Assembly: GCA_019022495.1 (NCBI GenBank)
Contig: JAFEKR010000001.1
Span: 7,068,001 to 7,132,000 of the forward strand
Source of the DNA: Epichloe hybrida
Taxonomy: Eukaryota; Ascomycota; Sordariomycetes; Hypocreales; Clavicipitaceae
Length of the DNA stretch: 64,000 nt
Reading direction: 5' to 3'
Shown one piece after another: positions 1 through 12,289 of this stretch; position 1 is the stretch's first letter; each line of letters begins with the position of its first letter. The position numbers were made by a program, and so were the translations under genes. A model generated the notes under the pieces. That model was not told the DNA's origin. It searched no databases and worked only from the letters and a program-made list of their open reading frames with translations.

Positions 1-718
1 CAAACGAGAGACTTATAGCAGAAGTGGCACAAGAATTGTTGGATAAAGGATTACGGAAGCCATGAGCGAGACAATGCGATAAAATTCTTGACATGCGCTT
101 TGCTGTCACCGTCTTGTTTTTTTTTCCCTTCACAATCGATAAAGAGTCCGCAGTGAGATCACGCCCACCCTGCATGAAAAAAAAAAAACCCTGCTTACTC
201 ATGCACCCCAAACAGGACTAGCGCCACACATCCACTTTCCTGGTCCTTTATTTATTACGCACCGCGCCGCCCAAATCCTGTTCCTCTTCTCTTTCTCTTT
301 TCTTCTTCATCAAAAAGCTACCTGAGCTGCCACGACCTTCACCCTTTTCTTCCCACGGTGTCGCGTTGCCTTTCCCCATCTGGGGAATCGCTCAGAAGAG
401 TAAAACCCTTGGATATAGGAAATTTTCCGCCAGATTGTCTTCGGACGATGCCTGTAGGCGGAACAATGCCAAGAAGGGGGGAAATTTTCATTGATGAAGG
501 ATGTTGAGCTGTAGAAATGACATGTGTGACTATGATCTAGACTGACAGTCAGTTTGAGCATTGGTCGCCGCGAGCCAGGCGCACTACGGCCGTGCTCGTG
601 TTGGCAAAAGACGTGTGTGTGTGTGAATTCAAGGGTATCTAGTTCATCCTCGAATGCGTACTCCTTATGTAAGGTAAGTAGTAGTCTATGATACCCAGAT
701 AAGCCGGCGCGTTTCGCA
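1..718. other. Left flank, no supported gene
   Basis: Normal base composition, unlike the island that follows. Short open frames exist on the minus strand but have no recognisable protein character; this is probably the 3' region downstream of the small minus-strand gene. A short GT dinucleotide run lies near 611-625 and pyrimidine-rich runs near 280-305. Nothing else seen. Confidence 0.6.
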
Positions 719-1127
719 TCACTCTCGATCAACGGAAGTCAGGTCCCCCTCGATTCCGCGCGGCATACTTTTGTGCTGATCCCGCACAAACGTTTCAATG
801 CTGGGATCATGATCTGGCCGCTCTGGTGGACCAGGCGGGTGCGCCTCTTGCTTGTGATGCTCCTTGGGGCCAAGCACCTTGGATGCGGCAGGAATAACTT
901 GGGTGACTGGCAAGATCAGTTGATGCCGACAGGAAGAACACCATCCATCACCTGCATGACAGGGCCAAGATCGTAGGAACGTGACGGGGTGGCATACTCT
1001 TTTCCACAATAGGATTCCGTTTCGAAGATTGTTCTCGTTCTCGCTGCTCTATCGCTGCCTTGTCCAGTTGATCCTTGAAGGTGTTCTGGGCAGGAGCATC
1101 ATCATGGGTGGTCTTTTCGGTAGTCAT
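719..1127 (-). CDS. Small conserved fungal protein, two exons, 105 aa
   Basis: Two exons on the minus strand: 998-1127 (start ATG at 1127-1125) and 719-906, joined across a 91-bp intron with donor GTATGCC and acceptor TTGCCAG, with a branch-like AACTGAT before the acceptor. The spliced frame is 106 codons including the stop and is open only when this intron is removed. The N-terminal half is charged and hydrophilic (starts MTTEKTTHDDAPAQNTF). The middle runs VEKITQVIPAASKVLG, and the C-terminal half has the pattern PPGPPERPDHDPSIETFVRDQH. I recognise the general pattern as that of a small conserved uncharacterised protein of filamentous fungi; no function is known to me. There is no signal peptide or membrane segment. 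The island begins about 360 bp upstream of its start codon, so its promoter abuts RIP-affected DNA. Confidence 0.72.
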
Positions 1128-1488
1128 TTTTTTTTTTTTTGCAGTCCGGCGACAGAATGTGGTGTGATGCTTCGCACGTCTTCGCAGGAGGTTTGACGAT
1201 GATTTCTACTCCCTTATGTTCAAGTTGAGTTAGTTGCGAGAGGAAAAAAAAGAAAAAAACCCCCCCCCCCCCAGCAGAGCTTAGACGAAGGTCTCGAGAC
1301 AAATGGGCCAATTAAAAGGTGGCAGTGTCTGTGGCGATCGAACACGGCGCGGGAGCCTATCGACGCTGAAAATGACGTCAAACCCATGCAGTGACGTTCC
1401 GTCTTCTTCTGGCAAAGGCGCGGGGTTCTGCCCACCCAAGAACCGTATCTCACAGAGAACAAAGCGGTGATGAATTAATTGAATTAAA
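1128..1488. promoter_or_regulatory. Upstream region of the small minus-strand gene
   Basis: This stretch separates the start codon of the 105-aa gene from the AT-rich island. It holds a T-run near 1128-1140, a purine-rich stretch with a C-homopolymer at about 1259-1272, and normal CpA/TpG content. Composition changes sharply at about 1489-1530. No defined promoter element is asserted. Confidence 0.4.
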
Positions 1489-1528
1489 CTGATTCCTTAA
1501 GGTGATAATCTAGGGAGAAAAGAAGCCC

Positions 1529-2497
1529 TGTTAAAAAATCTACTAGTAGGGTTTTTGTGCTAGGTAAGCCAGGTGCCTCATACCTGCCCCTACCTATCAC
1601 GTCCACTACCACTTAGTGGTTGCCCCTAACCATTAGTCTAAAAAGGAAATATTAAATATTACTATAGGCATTGCCCCCCCCTTAACTTATTAGCTTATAT
1701 TACTAGCCCCTTAACTTATTAGGCACTTTTCCCCTTCTAATCTTAGTCTAATATAGTTAGTTAATAATTATAATAACTTCTAGTATCTCTATGTCTAATA
1801 GGGCTAATAGTCTATTAGCTCCTCCCCTAAAAATAGTAAATAACTCCTTATAGATAGCAAAAGCCCTTTTAGATAGATAGTTACGCTTTATTAGGTTACC
1901 TAGCTATGTTAAGTAATCTCTAATTCTAATTAGGATATCTAGCCTCCCTAGTACTCTTAGAGGGCAAAGCCCTCCCTTAATCCTATATAGGCACTTAGCT
2001 ACTGCTTTAGAGAATAAAGAGTTTATAGACTAATTACCTCCTAGGGTATTAGCCTATAGACCTAGCTAGCTAATAGTTCCTTTAATATGTTTATTATTTT
2101 ACATAGGGGGTAAAGACCTAAAACTCTCTTAAAAAATAAGGACTCCCTCCTTTTTATTTAATGCTAATATTAGAAATTCACTAGCTTCTTTTAAATCTTA
2201 TAGCTATAACCCCTTAATTCTAGTAGCTTTAATGTTTTTCTAGTAGTAATTAATTAATTTATTAAGTTTTATAAGAGTAGTATAAACTAGGCAATAGGCC
2301 TTAGATATTATAGCTAATACCTTAAGTGCTTTAATTTTACCCTTATTACACTTCTATTAGTTCTTATAAAGCTAAGACCTTAAAGCTTTTATTTTTAAAG
2401 GCTACTAAGTTAGCATAACTATAGCCTAACTATAAGGGTAAAGATTTAATAAGATACTTAACTAATCTTTAGATACTTTAATTAGCAGTAGCGTAGG
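1529..2497 (-). pseudogene. Unclassified degraded sequence, coding-like on the minus strand
   Basis: Leftmost part of the island. It begins with TGTTAAAAAATC, which could be a Gypsy-type LTR start (TG terminus), but no second copy was found. On the minus strand, if in-frame TAG/TAA are read as RIP-mutated Gln/Trp codons, a long hydrophilic frame runs across about 1600-2450. It includes a stretch resembling LFSKAVAKCLYRIKGG. I do not recognise a family. It is cut at 2498 by the hAT 5' terminus. A gag-like protein is possible; that is a guess. Confidence 0.3.
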
Positions 2498-2720
2498 CAA
2501 AGTATTGTTTGTAGTGTAGTTAGTGTAGTTTTTAGGAAAAATTTGTATTTGTAGTGTAGTTTTTTTTTTCTTATAGTTAGTATAATATAGTTTTTTTTTT
2601 TTATAGTGTAGTGTATTGTAGTTTTTTTTTTTTATAGTTAGTATAGTGTAGTTTTTTTTTGCTTGTAGTGTAGTGTAGTTAGTGTAGTTACTAACTACAC
2701 TAACTACAAAAACTATAATG
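2498..2720 (+). repeat. hAT 5' terminal and subterminal repeats
   Basis: Terminus CAAAGTATTG followed by many copies of GTAGTGTAG and TAGTTAGTGTAG separated by T-runs. The same block occurs at 36946-37110 with terminus CAGAGTATTG, and a related inverted block ends at 29582. These are likely transposase-binding sites (inference from hAT biology). Confidence 0.7.
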
Positions 2721-3559
2721 TAGTGTTAGTAAAAGAAAAAGTAGGCCTTTTTATTATAAAATGTTATTATAAGGATTAAAAGAAAGCTAGTTATATAAAA
2801 GCTTTTATTATTACCTATTTTACTTAATTAGTTATAGAATTTATAATATTTACCTTTTTTTAAGAATTTTACTATAACTAGGGTTATTTATAATATTATA
2901 CCTTTTTAATAATACTATTATACTTATTACTTTATTTTACTAATATAACTTTAAGAAAAACCTTCTAATTATTTTATTTACTATTATTATTAATTATTTT
3001 ATATTTTTATTATTAATTTAATTAAAAAATACCTTAAACTAATATAATTAAATTAAATTAGAAATCTAAATAAATATATAAAAGTTAATAGAATATATAC
3101 TTAGTACTTTAATATTATTATTAATATAATAAGAACTTAAAAAAAGCTTAAACTATTTATTTACTATTTATTTACTATTTAAACTAATTAAATATTACTT
3201 TAAGCTTTATAATTCTAAAGCTTTAAGAAGTTATATATAGTAACTTTATATATCTTATTATAATAATATATAAAGAAAGAATATAATAGCCTAATATTTA
3301 TAATTTATTAATAAATAACTAATAGTATTATTTTAATTACCCTATATAGCTTAAATAAGCTATAAAAATAAGTTTAACTTATTTTTAAAAATAATACTAG
3401 GACTTAGTTTTATATAATATACTATACTTATTATAAAAAGTAAAACCTTTGCATACTTTTCCGCACTAACCCTAAGGTTTAGAATCGCCTCTAAAATATA
3501 AACTATATTAATATTTAAAATCCTTACCTTTGTTTCTCCCCCCTTATAATATTATACTA

Positions 3560-5130
3560 TAATAGAGCTAGTGGTAGGAGTGTAAATAAGACACTAATAG
3601 TAATTAATATAGGCTTAGGGGGGCTAGCTTAGAGTAGCTACTACTTAAATATAGGAATAGGATAGTTTAATGTCTAAAGGAGTAAAGATAACCTAATAGT
3701 AAACTAGAACTAATTTACATACCCTAAAGATATAAAATATTATAATAAGATTACTAGCCTTATTCTAAGCAATAAAGTTACCTAAGTATAGTATATTATA
3801 CTTACTATAGCTAACTAGGTAGTAAACTATACCTAAGCTAAAATAAGAACTATAAACACTAATAATAGTAATATTTATACTACTAAAGAAATATTAAAAA
3901 CAGCCCTTAAGGAGGCTATTAGGGAGGAAGCTAAAGATAATAACTCCCTAACCTAGGCTAGTATTATAGCTAGGCCTACCTTAAAATAACTAAATACTAA
4001 CCCCCTCTCTCTCTAAGTCCTTAGAAGATAATATAGAGAAGTACTTATAAAAGGAAACACTATATAAGAATTACTTTAGTCTAGGGGTATAAAAGATATA
4101 GTTATAGCTATAAATAAAGCTATTAGGTAAGCCTTAGTAGTAGTAGCTAGAAGACTTCCTAGTAAGGATATAATTATTACCTTTAAAGGAAATGTAATAT
4201 AGTATAGAGAAAACTAAAAATAGATTACTAAAGTGTTTAGCCTAGAGGTAGCTATTTAATACTATATACTTAGCGTTATTATTAAGAGTTTCCTAATAAG
4301 GTATATATCTATTAAGAACTTAGTAATAGAAATTAGAAAAGTAAATAAAGTAAATATAATTAAGGTAACTATAAGACGCCCCTAGGGTAAGAATGCCTAG
4401 TAAACTACCCTTATTCTTAGACTAGCTAAAGTTAAAGATATTAATAAGATATACTAAGATAAAATAGTCTTTAAAGCAAAGCTATTCTAAACTAAACTAT
4501 ATAATAAGACCTTATAACCTAGATAGTACTATAACTACTTCTAAATAGGATATATTACTAAGTTTTATAAGGTAATACTAAGGTATAGTAAGTGTAAAGC
4601 TAGCTAGCATAAAGATAATAAGGCATTATGCCTAATAATAAATAGATAACTTAAGGAAAACTATATCCTATGCTTTAGACTATACCTAGCCTAGTTTAGA
4701 GACTACTTAGTACTAAAAGAGAAGTAAAATATAGTAAAGGCTAGTTACCTAGAATAACTATCTTACTTTACCTCTAGCTCCCCTAGTAAGAACCTAGCTC
4801 TAGCCTAAGAGAGAGCTAGTATAGCTATAAAACCTATAGTAATAATAGAAAGAAAGAGAGGTTAACCTATAAACATAAAGTAAAGCGCTAAATAGCTAAG
4901 AGCTAGGAGCATTAGGCACTATATAAAATAACTTAAGGCTAGAATAAAACTAGTATAGGATAGCTAAGACTTACTATTACCCCCCTAATTAATATAGTAA
5001 TATTATAAGTTCTCTTTTAAAATATAAATAAGAAGGATAGCTTAATATATATTACACTTTATTACTAAACTAATATAGATATAATAGTAATCTAAGAGTA
5101 AGAATATATAAAACATCTATAGCCCCTTAT
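3560..5130 (+). pseudogene. LINE copy A ORF1 (gag-like, zinc knuckle), RIP-inactivated
   Basis: Approximate limits. The frame can be followed only if TAG/TAA are taken as mutated Gln/Trp codons. At about 4520-4640 two CCHC-like knuckles are visible: a stretch reading Y-N-Y-F-x-I-G-Y-I-T-K, whose Tyr residues correspond to Cys/His codons hit by RIP, followed by K-C-K-A-S-x-H-K-D-N-K-A-L-C. An ORF1 with CCHC knuckles before an endonuclease-RT ORF2 is the usual fungal LINE arrangement; it binds the element RNA. Start and stop codons cannot be fixed. Copy C (39560-41130) carries the same region; copy B lacks it through 5' truncation. Confidence 0.6.
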
Positions 5131-5139
5131 ACTAGGCCT

Positions 5140-8100
5140 TACCTAGTTTTAACTTACACACTATAATAGGTATAATACTATATATATTAATAAGAAATAT
5201 AATATAGGGTTATAGTTAGCCTAGGGAGGGCCTAACTAGTTACTAGTGGAAATTCATAGGATTAATATTTATTCCCTTTATTTAGAAGGTTATAGTAATA
5301 ACTAAAATACCCCTATATAAGATATTAACATAAAGACACTACGTAACTAGAGCGTATTTATAGGAGATTTTAACTAAAAGCATCCCCTTTAGGATAGGCT
5401 AGATAAAACCACTAATAAAGTGAATAAGCTACTAGAACTTATAAGCTAGTAAAGGCTTAGACTAGTAATGCCCTAAGGGGAACTAACTAGATAATATAAG
5501 GATAATAGGGATAGTACTATAGACCTAGCGTAGGTAACCCTAGATATCTAAGTTTACTATAAAGGAGTAAAAGACCTTACTAGATCTAACTATATCCTAT
5601 AGCTAATTAGTATCTTTACTAGCCTATAAGATAATATCCTATAAGCCCTTAGACATATATAGAATATAATAGATAAACTATATATAAAGGCAAAGGTAGT
5701 GGTATGCTTTTAACCTAAAAACGCCTTAGATCTATAAGATAAAGAAGGGATAAATGCGTACGCTACTTAGCTTATTATAAACCTTTAATAAATAGCGGAT
5801 AAGGTAGCCCTACAGAAGCCCTAGGGGCTCCTTAGCCTAGAGGTATAGTGGTTAAGGATAGCTAAAGAGGTAGTTACTAGAGCTAGATAGGTAAAGAGAT
5901 AATAGAGATAATAGAGAATAGAAGTAAACTAGTAAGCCTATACTAAGGTAAATAAGGACTAAGAATAGGTTATTAAAACTAAGAGAAGAAATGCGTAAAG
6001 AGACACCTTATAAAAGGCTAATATATAAAGAAAGAATAAGGGGGTGTGAAAACTAGAGAGATAGGCCTAGATTTAAAACTAGGCCCCCCTAGAACTACCT
6101 AGGCTACTAAAGCTAGAAAGGACTAAAAATAACCTAAACCTAGCTATTACACATAAGAATAAAGCAAGTATACTAGCACTAAGGTTCTTCCCTAAGCCTA
6201 TAGCAGACCTTTTCTAAATCCTAGACCTTACTTTCCTAAAGCTAGATAATACACTATTCCTAGATAATAACTAGTTTAGATTAGAAGAGATATTAGATAT
6301 TATATTAGATATAGCTAGCTAGAAAGCACTAGGTAATAATAAGCTCCTAGTAAGCCTTATTAAGGCCTATAATAAGCTAGTAAAAGAAGCTATAGTCTAG
6401 CTCCTAAATACTATCCTTAAAGTAAGGTATTTCCTAGCCTAATTTTAGACTACTAGAGTAATAGTAATTAGGAAACTAGGTAAGATAATAAAAGAGATAA
6501 GAAGGGCTAATACTTAGAGGCTTATCTCCTTACTAAATATTATAGGAAAAATTATAGAAGTAGTAATTATAAAGTGACTTATAGCCTTTACTAAGGTAAA
6601 AAGACTTCTCCTAGAGCTATAGATAGGGAATAGGATAAATAGGTTAATAAAGACTATGATTAGGGTCTTAGTAAAGTGCATAAGAGAGACCTAGAGTAAG
6701 GGCAAAATTGCCTTACTTACCTAGATAAATATCTTATTTGCTTTTAATAGAGTTAGCTACCTATACCTAATTTACTTACTAATTTTAATAGGAATCCCTT
6801 ACTAGCTAATAGCTATAATATAAAGCTTCCTAGTAAATAGAATAAGCTAGCTTAGCTTTAATAGAGAACTCTCTAGACCCTTTAAGATTAAGGCTAGTAC
6901 CTTATAAGGATCTCCCCTTTTACTAATTCTCTTTTTCCTTTACTTTATAGAACTTTATATATACCTTTAGGCTATCCTAGGTATAGTAGTAATTAAATTT
7001 ACTAATAATATAAATATTATAGTATTTAGTAAAAATATAGCGTAAACCTAGAGAAAACTTAAGGTTACTTAGAAGATTTATAAGGAATAAGTAAAGAAAG
7101 TAAGAGTAAAGTTTAACCTAGTAAAAACTAAACTTATATACTTTAGTAAGGCTTATAAGCCCCTATAAGCTAGGTTTAGCTTAGTATAGAGGAGATAGCG
7201 CTAATAGAAGTATACTAATTCCTTAGGGTATAGGTAAATAGGAAACTTAACTAAAGCGCTTATAAGAATATCCTTAAGGGAAAACTAGCCTAGTAGTAGC
7301 TTACACTCTTTATATTAGTAGCGTTAGCATAGGGCATTAGCTTTAGAGATACCTAGCTTATATATATATAGGTAGTCTAGCCTATTCTTGCCTATAGGGT
7401 AAGCGCTTACTATACCCTAACTAAGAAAGGAGGAAAACTATAAGGAATAGTTAGAAGTTTTATAGTAAACTAATTAACCTATCTCTAGACTATAGCTAGA
7501 GTGTTTAAGGCTATACTAATTACTTAGCTAGAAGTTAAAACCTATGTCCCCCCCCTAGACCTTTACCTAAATAAAATAAAGCAAAAGTTTAAGGAAAGGA
7601 TTATACTTAGTAAAATAATAAATAAGATATAGGCTATAGCTAACTTAGTGTAAATAGTACTATAATGTAAAAGAAAACCCTTACTTACTAATAATAAACT
7701 AGATATATAACTATATAAGAAGTGAAAGAAAAGATAAAAAGACTAGTATTCTAATAGGTAATAGAGATAACATAGGCATAGGAGAGAGCTAATAGAGAAT
7801 TACTTACTTACCTATAACCTAAAGAAAATCTAGAAATTTCACACTAGGCTTAATAAGTATATTTCCTTTATAATAGTATAATTATATATAGGAAAGATTA
7901 GCCTTAATAAGTTCCTTTTCTAAAGGCGCGTTCCTAGGGTAGCTTTACCCTTATATAGCTATAGTTATATAGTTAAAGACTAGTACTATATAATTATTAA
8001 CTACGCTAACTATAACTATAGATACCCCTAAATAAGATAGCTTAGAGACGCATAGGAGGTAAGGCTAGCCCTAGATAATCCCCTAAAGGCAAGATATATT

Positions 8101-8390
8101 ATAAAGTGATTCCTTAGTATAAGAAGACTCTAATACTATATATTAGCGTAAGACCTAGCCTTTAGTTAACGTAAACTAGGGGAGGATTTAGGCTGCCCTA
8201 GAGGTAACTAAACTAACTAATAAATAGACACTATAAATAACTAGAGAGAGGCACTAGGTAAAATAGTGTAGCCACGGAGGCAGGCTAGACATAAGGTAAA
8301 ATTATACTATAATAGGAAGACTATAGGTCTAAAATAGTTATTAGATTAATTTTAAGTTAAAAAAAACTATAGGTATTATTTTACACTAGC
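5140..8390 (+). pseudogene. LINE copy A ORF2: AP-endonuclease plus reverse transcriptase, RIP-inactivated
   Basis: Domains in order on the plus strand. (1) APE-type endonuclease, with the GDFN signature intact at 5363-5374 followed by a mutated Gln and KHP. (2) Reverse transcriptase, with LISLLNIIGKIIE at about 6518-6560. Its catalytic F-A-D-D box now reads F-T-N-N at 6998-7009 because both Asp codons were changed GAT to AAT and Ala GCT to ACT, exactly the TpG-to-TpA change expected from RIP. (3) C-terminal region typical of LINEs, with GKISLNKFLF near 7895-7925 and then a knuckle in which Cys codons read as Tyr. Many in-frame TAG/TAA. The protein would nick target DNA and prime reverse transcription at the nick; this copy is dead. 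Ends are approximate. Confidence 0.8.
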
Positions 8391-8935
8391 CTGCCGCTGC
8401 CCCTTTACTAACCTAGAATTAGCCCTATTTCTCCTTAGGAATAGGGATTATATTCTCTATTACCTTGCTCTTACCCTTAGCTAATAGGCTAGTGGCTAGG
8501 AGCTAGTTTATCTCCGCTACTTAGGTATTAAGCTACTAGAGTTAAAAGATAACCTTATTATATTATTCCTTTATAGACCTAAACCTAGCTAGGTCTAGGC
8601 TTACTATAGTAGCGCCCTGTTTTTTCTTAGTGTGGTTTTTAGCATAGAGTTTCTTAACCTAAGCTATATAGTTCTCTAAGGCCTAGATAATTAAAGTTAG
8701 CTATAGAATAAAGCTACTACTAAGCTAGAGTAAAACTACTTATATTACTCCTAGTAACTATACTAGCCTAGGTCTTAACTAACTACTAATATTCCCCTTA
8801 CTAGCTAGTAATGTTTAGCTATAAGCAAATTAGCACTAAAGTAAGCTTAGAATAGGCGTAGGAGTTAATATTACCTTAATATATACGTAATTGCAAACCT
8901 AATAATTAAAATAAGCGTTAGACATTACCCCTTTA
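8391..8935 (-). pseudogene. Candidate antisense gene in the LINE 3' region (unknown function)
   Basis: On the minus strand, from an ATG at 8935-8933, a frame of about 180 codons continues to about 8391 if TAG/TAA are read as RIP-mutated Gln/Trp. The predicted protein begins MSNAYFNY. A central region without any stop includes KKQGATIVSLDLARFRSIKE, and a Gln-rich, coiled-coil-like stretch is followed by ATSLLAKGKSKVIENIIPIP. This reads more like protein than the opposite strand does. A TATA-like TATAAAAGAGGG lies on the same strand at 9414-9425. It converges on ORF2. The same frame is visible in copy B (about 23820-24350) and, with a one-base insertion near 44690, in copy C. Because RIP makes nearly all stops TAA/TAG, an open frame after correction is weak evidence by itself. 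No family recognised. Confidence 0.35.
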
Positions 8936-10020
8936 TATATAGATTAGCCCTACCCTTAGACTAGAAATAAACTAACTTACTAATAATATTATAGCACTAA
9001 TGGCCCTTATTTTTAATAGATTGCGTCTTATAGGATACACACTAGATCTCTTGTGGCTTACCTAGCTACCCTAGGTTAGACCTGGAAACAGGGCGAAATA
9101 AAGGTAAAGGGGACTTACTTCTAGGCCTTTTACCTTTACCTAATCTAATTGCTTCTAGGTTAGGGACTTCCTTAGATACTTATCTAAGGTTATAAGTTCC
9201 TAGGCAAATTAGAGCTAGAATAGCACTAAAAATAAGGTACTTATAGAGCTTAGTAATATTATAGTGTGTTTTTTTACGTAAAACATTAGTATTTAAACCT
9301 ACACTAAACTAGAGAAGCCTTAAATAGCTCCTAAAAGGGATAGGAAGGAAAAGAACCTATAGGAAATTTATTATAAGAAAAGGAAAAAGGTTAGAACCTT
9401 AAGGGGGGAGGAGCCCTCTTTTATACTTAAGAGAGAGGGGGGGGGGGACTAACTATAATATTAGCTAGAAAACAAAGTATAAGATAAGTAAACGCATAGA
9501 TAGCGCGTAACTAATCTAGGAGTAGAACCGCCTAGTTACTAGGCCTAAATTACCTACCCCTTACTATAATTAAATAAAACCATATGCTTAGACTTTATAA
9601 GATATTTAGACTAGTGCTAGGTTAAATTTAGCTAAAAAGTAAGGCACTAGAAGAGTTAGAAGTAAAGCAAATAAAAAGTAAATTATTATTATAAATCTAA
9701 ATTCACTACGCCCTAAGGCAAAGTAGGAGATATAGAGCTAGGTCTAAGTAAGACTAGACTAGTACTAAAGGGAGCTAGTTAGGACTACTACTACACTTTT
9801 TCCTTTCTTTTTTATTTTCTTTAGGATAAGGCTAGCGTAAGCTAGCACTAAATACCTATAATTAATCACACCTAATGCGGCGTAGACCTAGAAGAGGGTT
9901 AGCGCTAGCCTATTAACAGATATAAGGGGGTTTTTCTTCCTAGTAAAGGGTTTTCTCTCTTAACTAAGCGGATGGAGTACTAGGAACAGCTACATAGTTA
10001 GCTAGCTAGTGTAAAGAATA
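8936..10020. other. LINE copy A 3' untranslated region
   Basis: Distal 3' part of the LINE with no sense-strand coding character. It holds a G-run near 9438-9447, the minus-strand TATA-like box at 9414-9425, and a short 3' tail ending GTAAAGAATA. In copy B the tail extends into a TA run before the TSD. Copies A and B share it; copy C lacks the part after about 9405. Confidence 0.55.
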
Positions 10021-10046
10021 TATACTTATTATAAAAGCTTTAATAA

Positions 10047-10715
10047 CTTTTATAACCTTAATTACTATTATTACTATAATTACTATTATTACTATAATTA
10101 CTATAATTACTATAATTACTATTATTACTATAATTACTATTATTACTATAATTACTATTATTACTATAATTACTATTATTACTATAATTACTATTATTAC
10201 TATAATTACTATTATTACTATAATTACTATTATTACTATAATTACTATTATTACTATAATTACTATTATTATATACTATTATTATATAATTACTATTATT
10301 ACTATAATTACTATTATTACTATAATTACTATAATTACTATAATTACTATTATTACTATAATTACTATAATTACTATAATTACTATTAATTACTATTATT
10401 ACTATAATTACTATTATTACTATAATTACTATAACTATACTATAATTACTATAATTACTATAATTACTATAATTACTATAATTACTATAATTACTATAAT
10501 TACTATAATTACTATAATTACTATTATTACTATAATTACTATAATTACTATAATTACTATAATTACTATAATTACTATAATTACTATTTATTACTATAAT
10601 TACTATTATTACTATAATTACTATTATTACTATTATTATTTACTATTATTACTATAATTACTATTATTACTATAATTATTACTATAATTACTATTATTAC
10701 TATAATTACTATTAT
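10047..10715 (+). repeat. ATTACT-type microsatellite
   Basis: About 670 bp of interspersed ATTACT, ATTATTACT and ATAATTACT units inside the hAT 5' arm, directly after the LINE copy A insertion. The equivalent run in the hAT 3' half is at 28225-28455. It is much shorter in the derivatives at 37845-37875 and, inverted, 39000-39110, so its length varies strongly between copies. Confidence 0.9.
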
Positions 10716-10935
10716 TTTACTTTTATTATTATTTTAAAAAAATATAAAAGAGAAAACATTTTTATAATATTAATATTTTTAAAAACCTTAAAATACTAAG
10801 TTATTAAAAACTATAGCTTTTACTATAGTAATTTACTTATAATTACTAGTATTTATATTTAAGTTATTTATTTATTATTTATTATTTATTAAACTTTAAC
10901 ACTAATAATATTATAAGTAATCTTAGTAATATTAG
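10710..10935 (+). repeat. hAT internal module, copy 1
   Basis: About 225 bp beginning ATTATTTTACTTTTATT and ending with TATTATAAGTAATC. It is nearly identical to 28452-28680 in the same orientation, and is also present at 37868-38074 (forward) and about 38790-39000 (reverse). Copies 1 and 2 therefore flank the transposase gene as direct repeats. Confidence 0.85.
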
Positions 10936-11545
10936 TATTATAAACTATTATAAGCTATTATAAGCTATATATATAAGCTAGTATAAGCTATCTTAAGCTA
11001 TCCTAAGCTATCCTAAGCTATCCTAAGCTATCCTAAGCTATCCTAAGCTATCTTAAGCTATCCTAAGCTATCTTAAGCTATCCTAAGCTATCCTAAGCTA
11101 TCCTAAGCTATCTTAAGGTATCTTAAGCTATCCTAAGCTATCTTAAGGTATCTTAAGCTATCTTAAGCTATCCTAAGCTAGTATAAGCTATCTTAAGCTA
11201 TCCTAAGCTATCTTAAGCTATCTTAAGCTATCCTAAGCTATCTTAAGCTATCTTAAGCTATCCTAAGCTATCTTAAGCTATCTTAAGCTATCTTAAGCTA
11301 TCCTAAGCTATCCTAAGCTATCTTAAGCTATCCTAAGCTATCTTAAGCTATCTTAAGCTATCTTAAGCTATCTTAAGCTATCTTAAGCTATTATAAGCTA
11401 TTATAAGCTATTATAAGCTAGTATAAGCTAGTATAAGCTATCCTAAGCTATTATAAGCTATCTTAAGCTATCCTAAGGTATCTTAAGCTATCTTAAGCTA
11501 TTTTACGCTATTATAAGCTAGTATAAGCTAGTATAAGCTAATATA
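10925..11545 (+). repeat. 10-bp minisatellite, consensus TATCYTAAGC
   Basis: About sixty tandem decamers. Variants are TATCCTAAGC, TATCTTAAGC, TATTATAAGC and TAGTATAAGC. The unit length is very regular at 10 bp. Related decamers occur at 28755-29010 (TATTATAAGC) and, as the reverse complement, at 30030-30170 and 38590-38640. Confidence 0.92.
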
Positions 11546-12289
11546 AGTTATATTAGATCTTTAAGCACCTATATAATATTAGTAATAAATCTTAATAAGT
11601 AAATTACTTTATCCTAATTTAGATTATTTCTTTATTATATATATATAAAAAAAAAACTAGGATTATCCTTTATTTAGATATTAGAAACTAAATTTAAGTG
11701 TTATTTTTATGGTTTAAGAACTAAGCCTTATATACCTAAGTAAACTCTCTTCTATAAATAATGAATCCTCCTATATACACTTCCTAGATGTGGTTAAGTG
11801 AGTTAAATTTGTGAAAAATGAAATTTAATTTCGAATAAGAGCTAAGGTATAAAAAGCCTATGGGCTCGAAACCTAGGGTTTGAAACCTAGATTTTAAACC
11901 CTAGAAGCAAGGCACCTTATAACCTTAGTGATTAGATAAAAATGCGGATTCGCTTTAATTTTTTAGCTATATATAAGTAAATAATATAGGCCCACTTTTA
12001 ATTTCTTAATTTATAATTATAGTCTTATTATTATATATATTCGTTACTATATTAATTAAAAATATCTATAAAATACTAAAGTCTAGGGCCCACTTTTAAT
12101 TAAAGAGCTATTAGTAAAGTTTTATAATAATAAATTAATAATTTATCTAAAAATAGAAGTTTTATATCTCTATATATTTTTCTAGATTAAATATATATTA
12201 TTTGTTTAAAAAAATACACTATAAGTTAATTATAGTGTAATACTCTATATATTATTAATATAAATATAACTAGTTTTATTCTATACTTT
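11546..12289. other. hAT interior without recognisable gene
   Basis: AT-rich sequence between the decamer array and the 113-bp array. A short stretch of more normal composition at about 11835-11945 has repeated CCTAG/AACCTAG motifs (GAAACCTAGGGTTTGAAACC). No coding signal seen. Confidence 0.5.

Larger units (their letters stand above)
3439..10020 (+). mobile_element. LINE (non-LTR retrotransposon) copy A, full length
   Basis: About 6.58 kb, flanked by a 16-bp direct repeat TATACTTATTATAAAA at 3423-3438 and 10021-10036, which is the TSD. The same site without the insertion is present in the hAT derivative at 37803-37818, which gives an empty-site control. The element starts near TAAAACCTTTGCATAC and ends GTAAAGAATA. 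The sense strand carries degraded ORF1 (zinc-knuckle) and ORF2 (APE endonuclease, reverse transcriptase, C-terminal Cys/His knuckle). This domain order fits the Tad1/I-like LINEs of fungi. No RNase H was recognised between the reverse transcriptase and the C-terminal knuckle. Heavily RIP-mutated, with no intact frame. Confidence 0.88.

Noticed and set aside
310..732. 140-codon minus-strand frame in the left flank
   Set aside because: No protein character; overlaps the stop of the supported 105-aa gene and probably reflects its 3' region.
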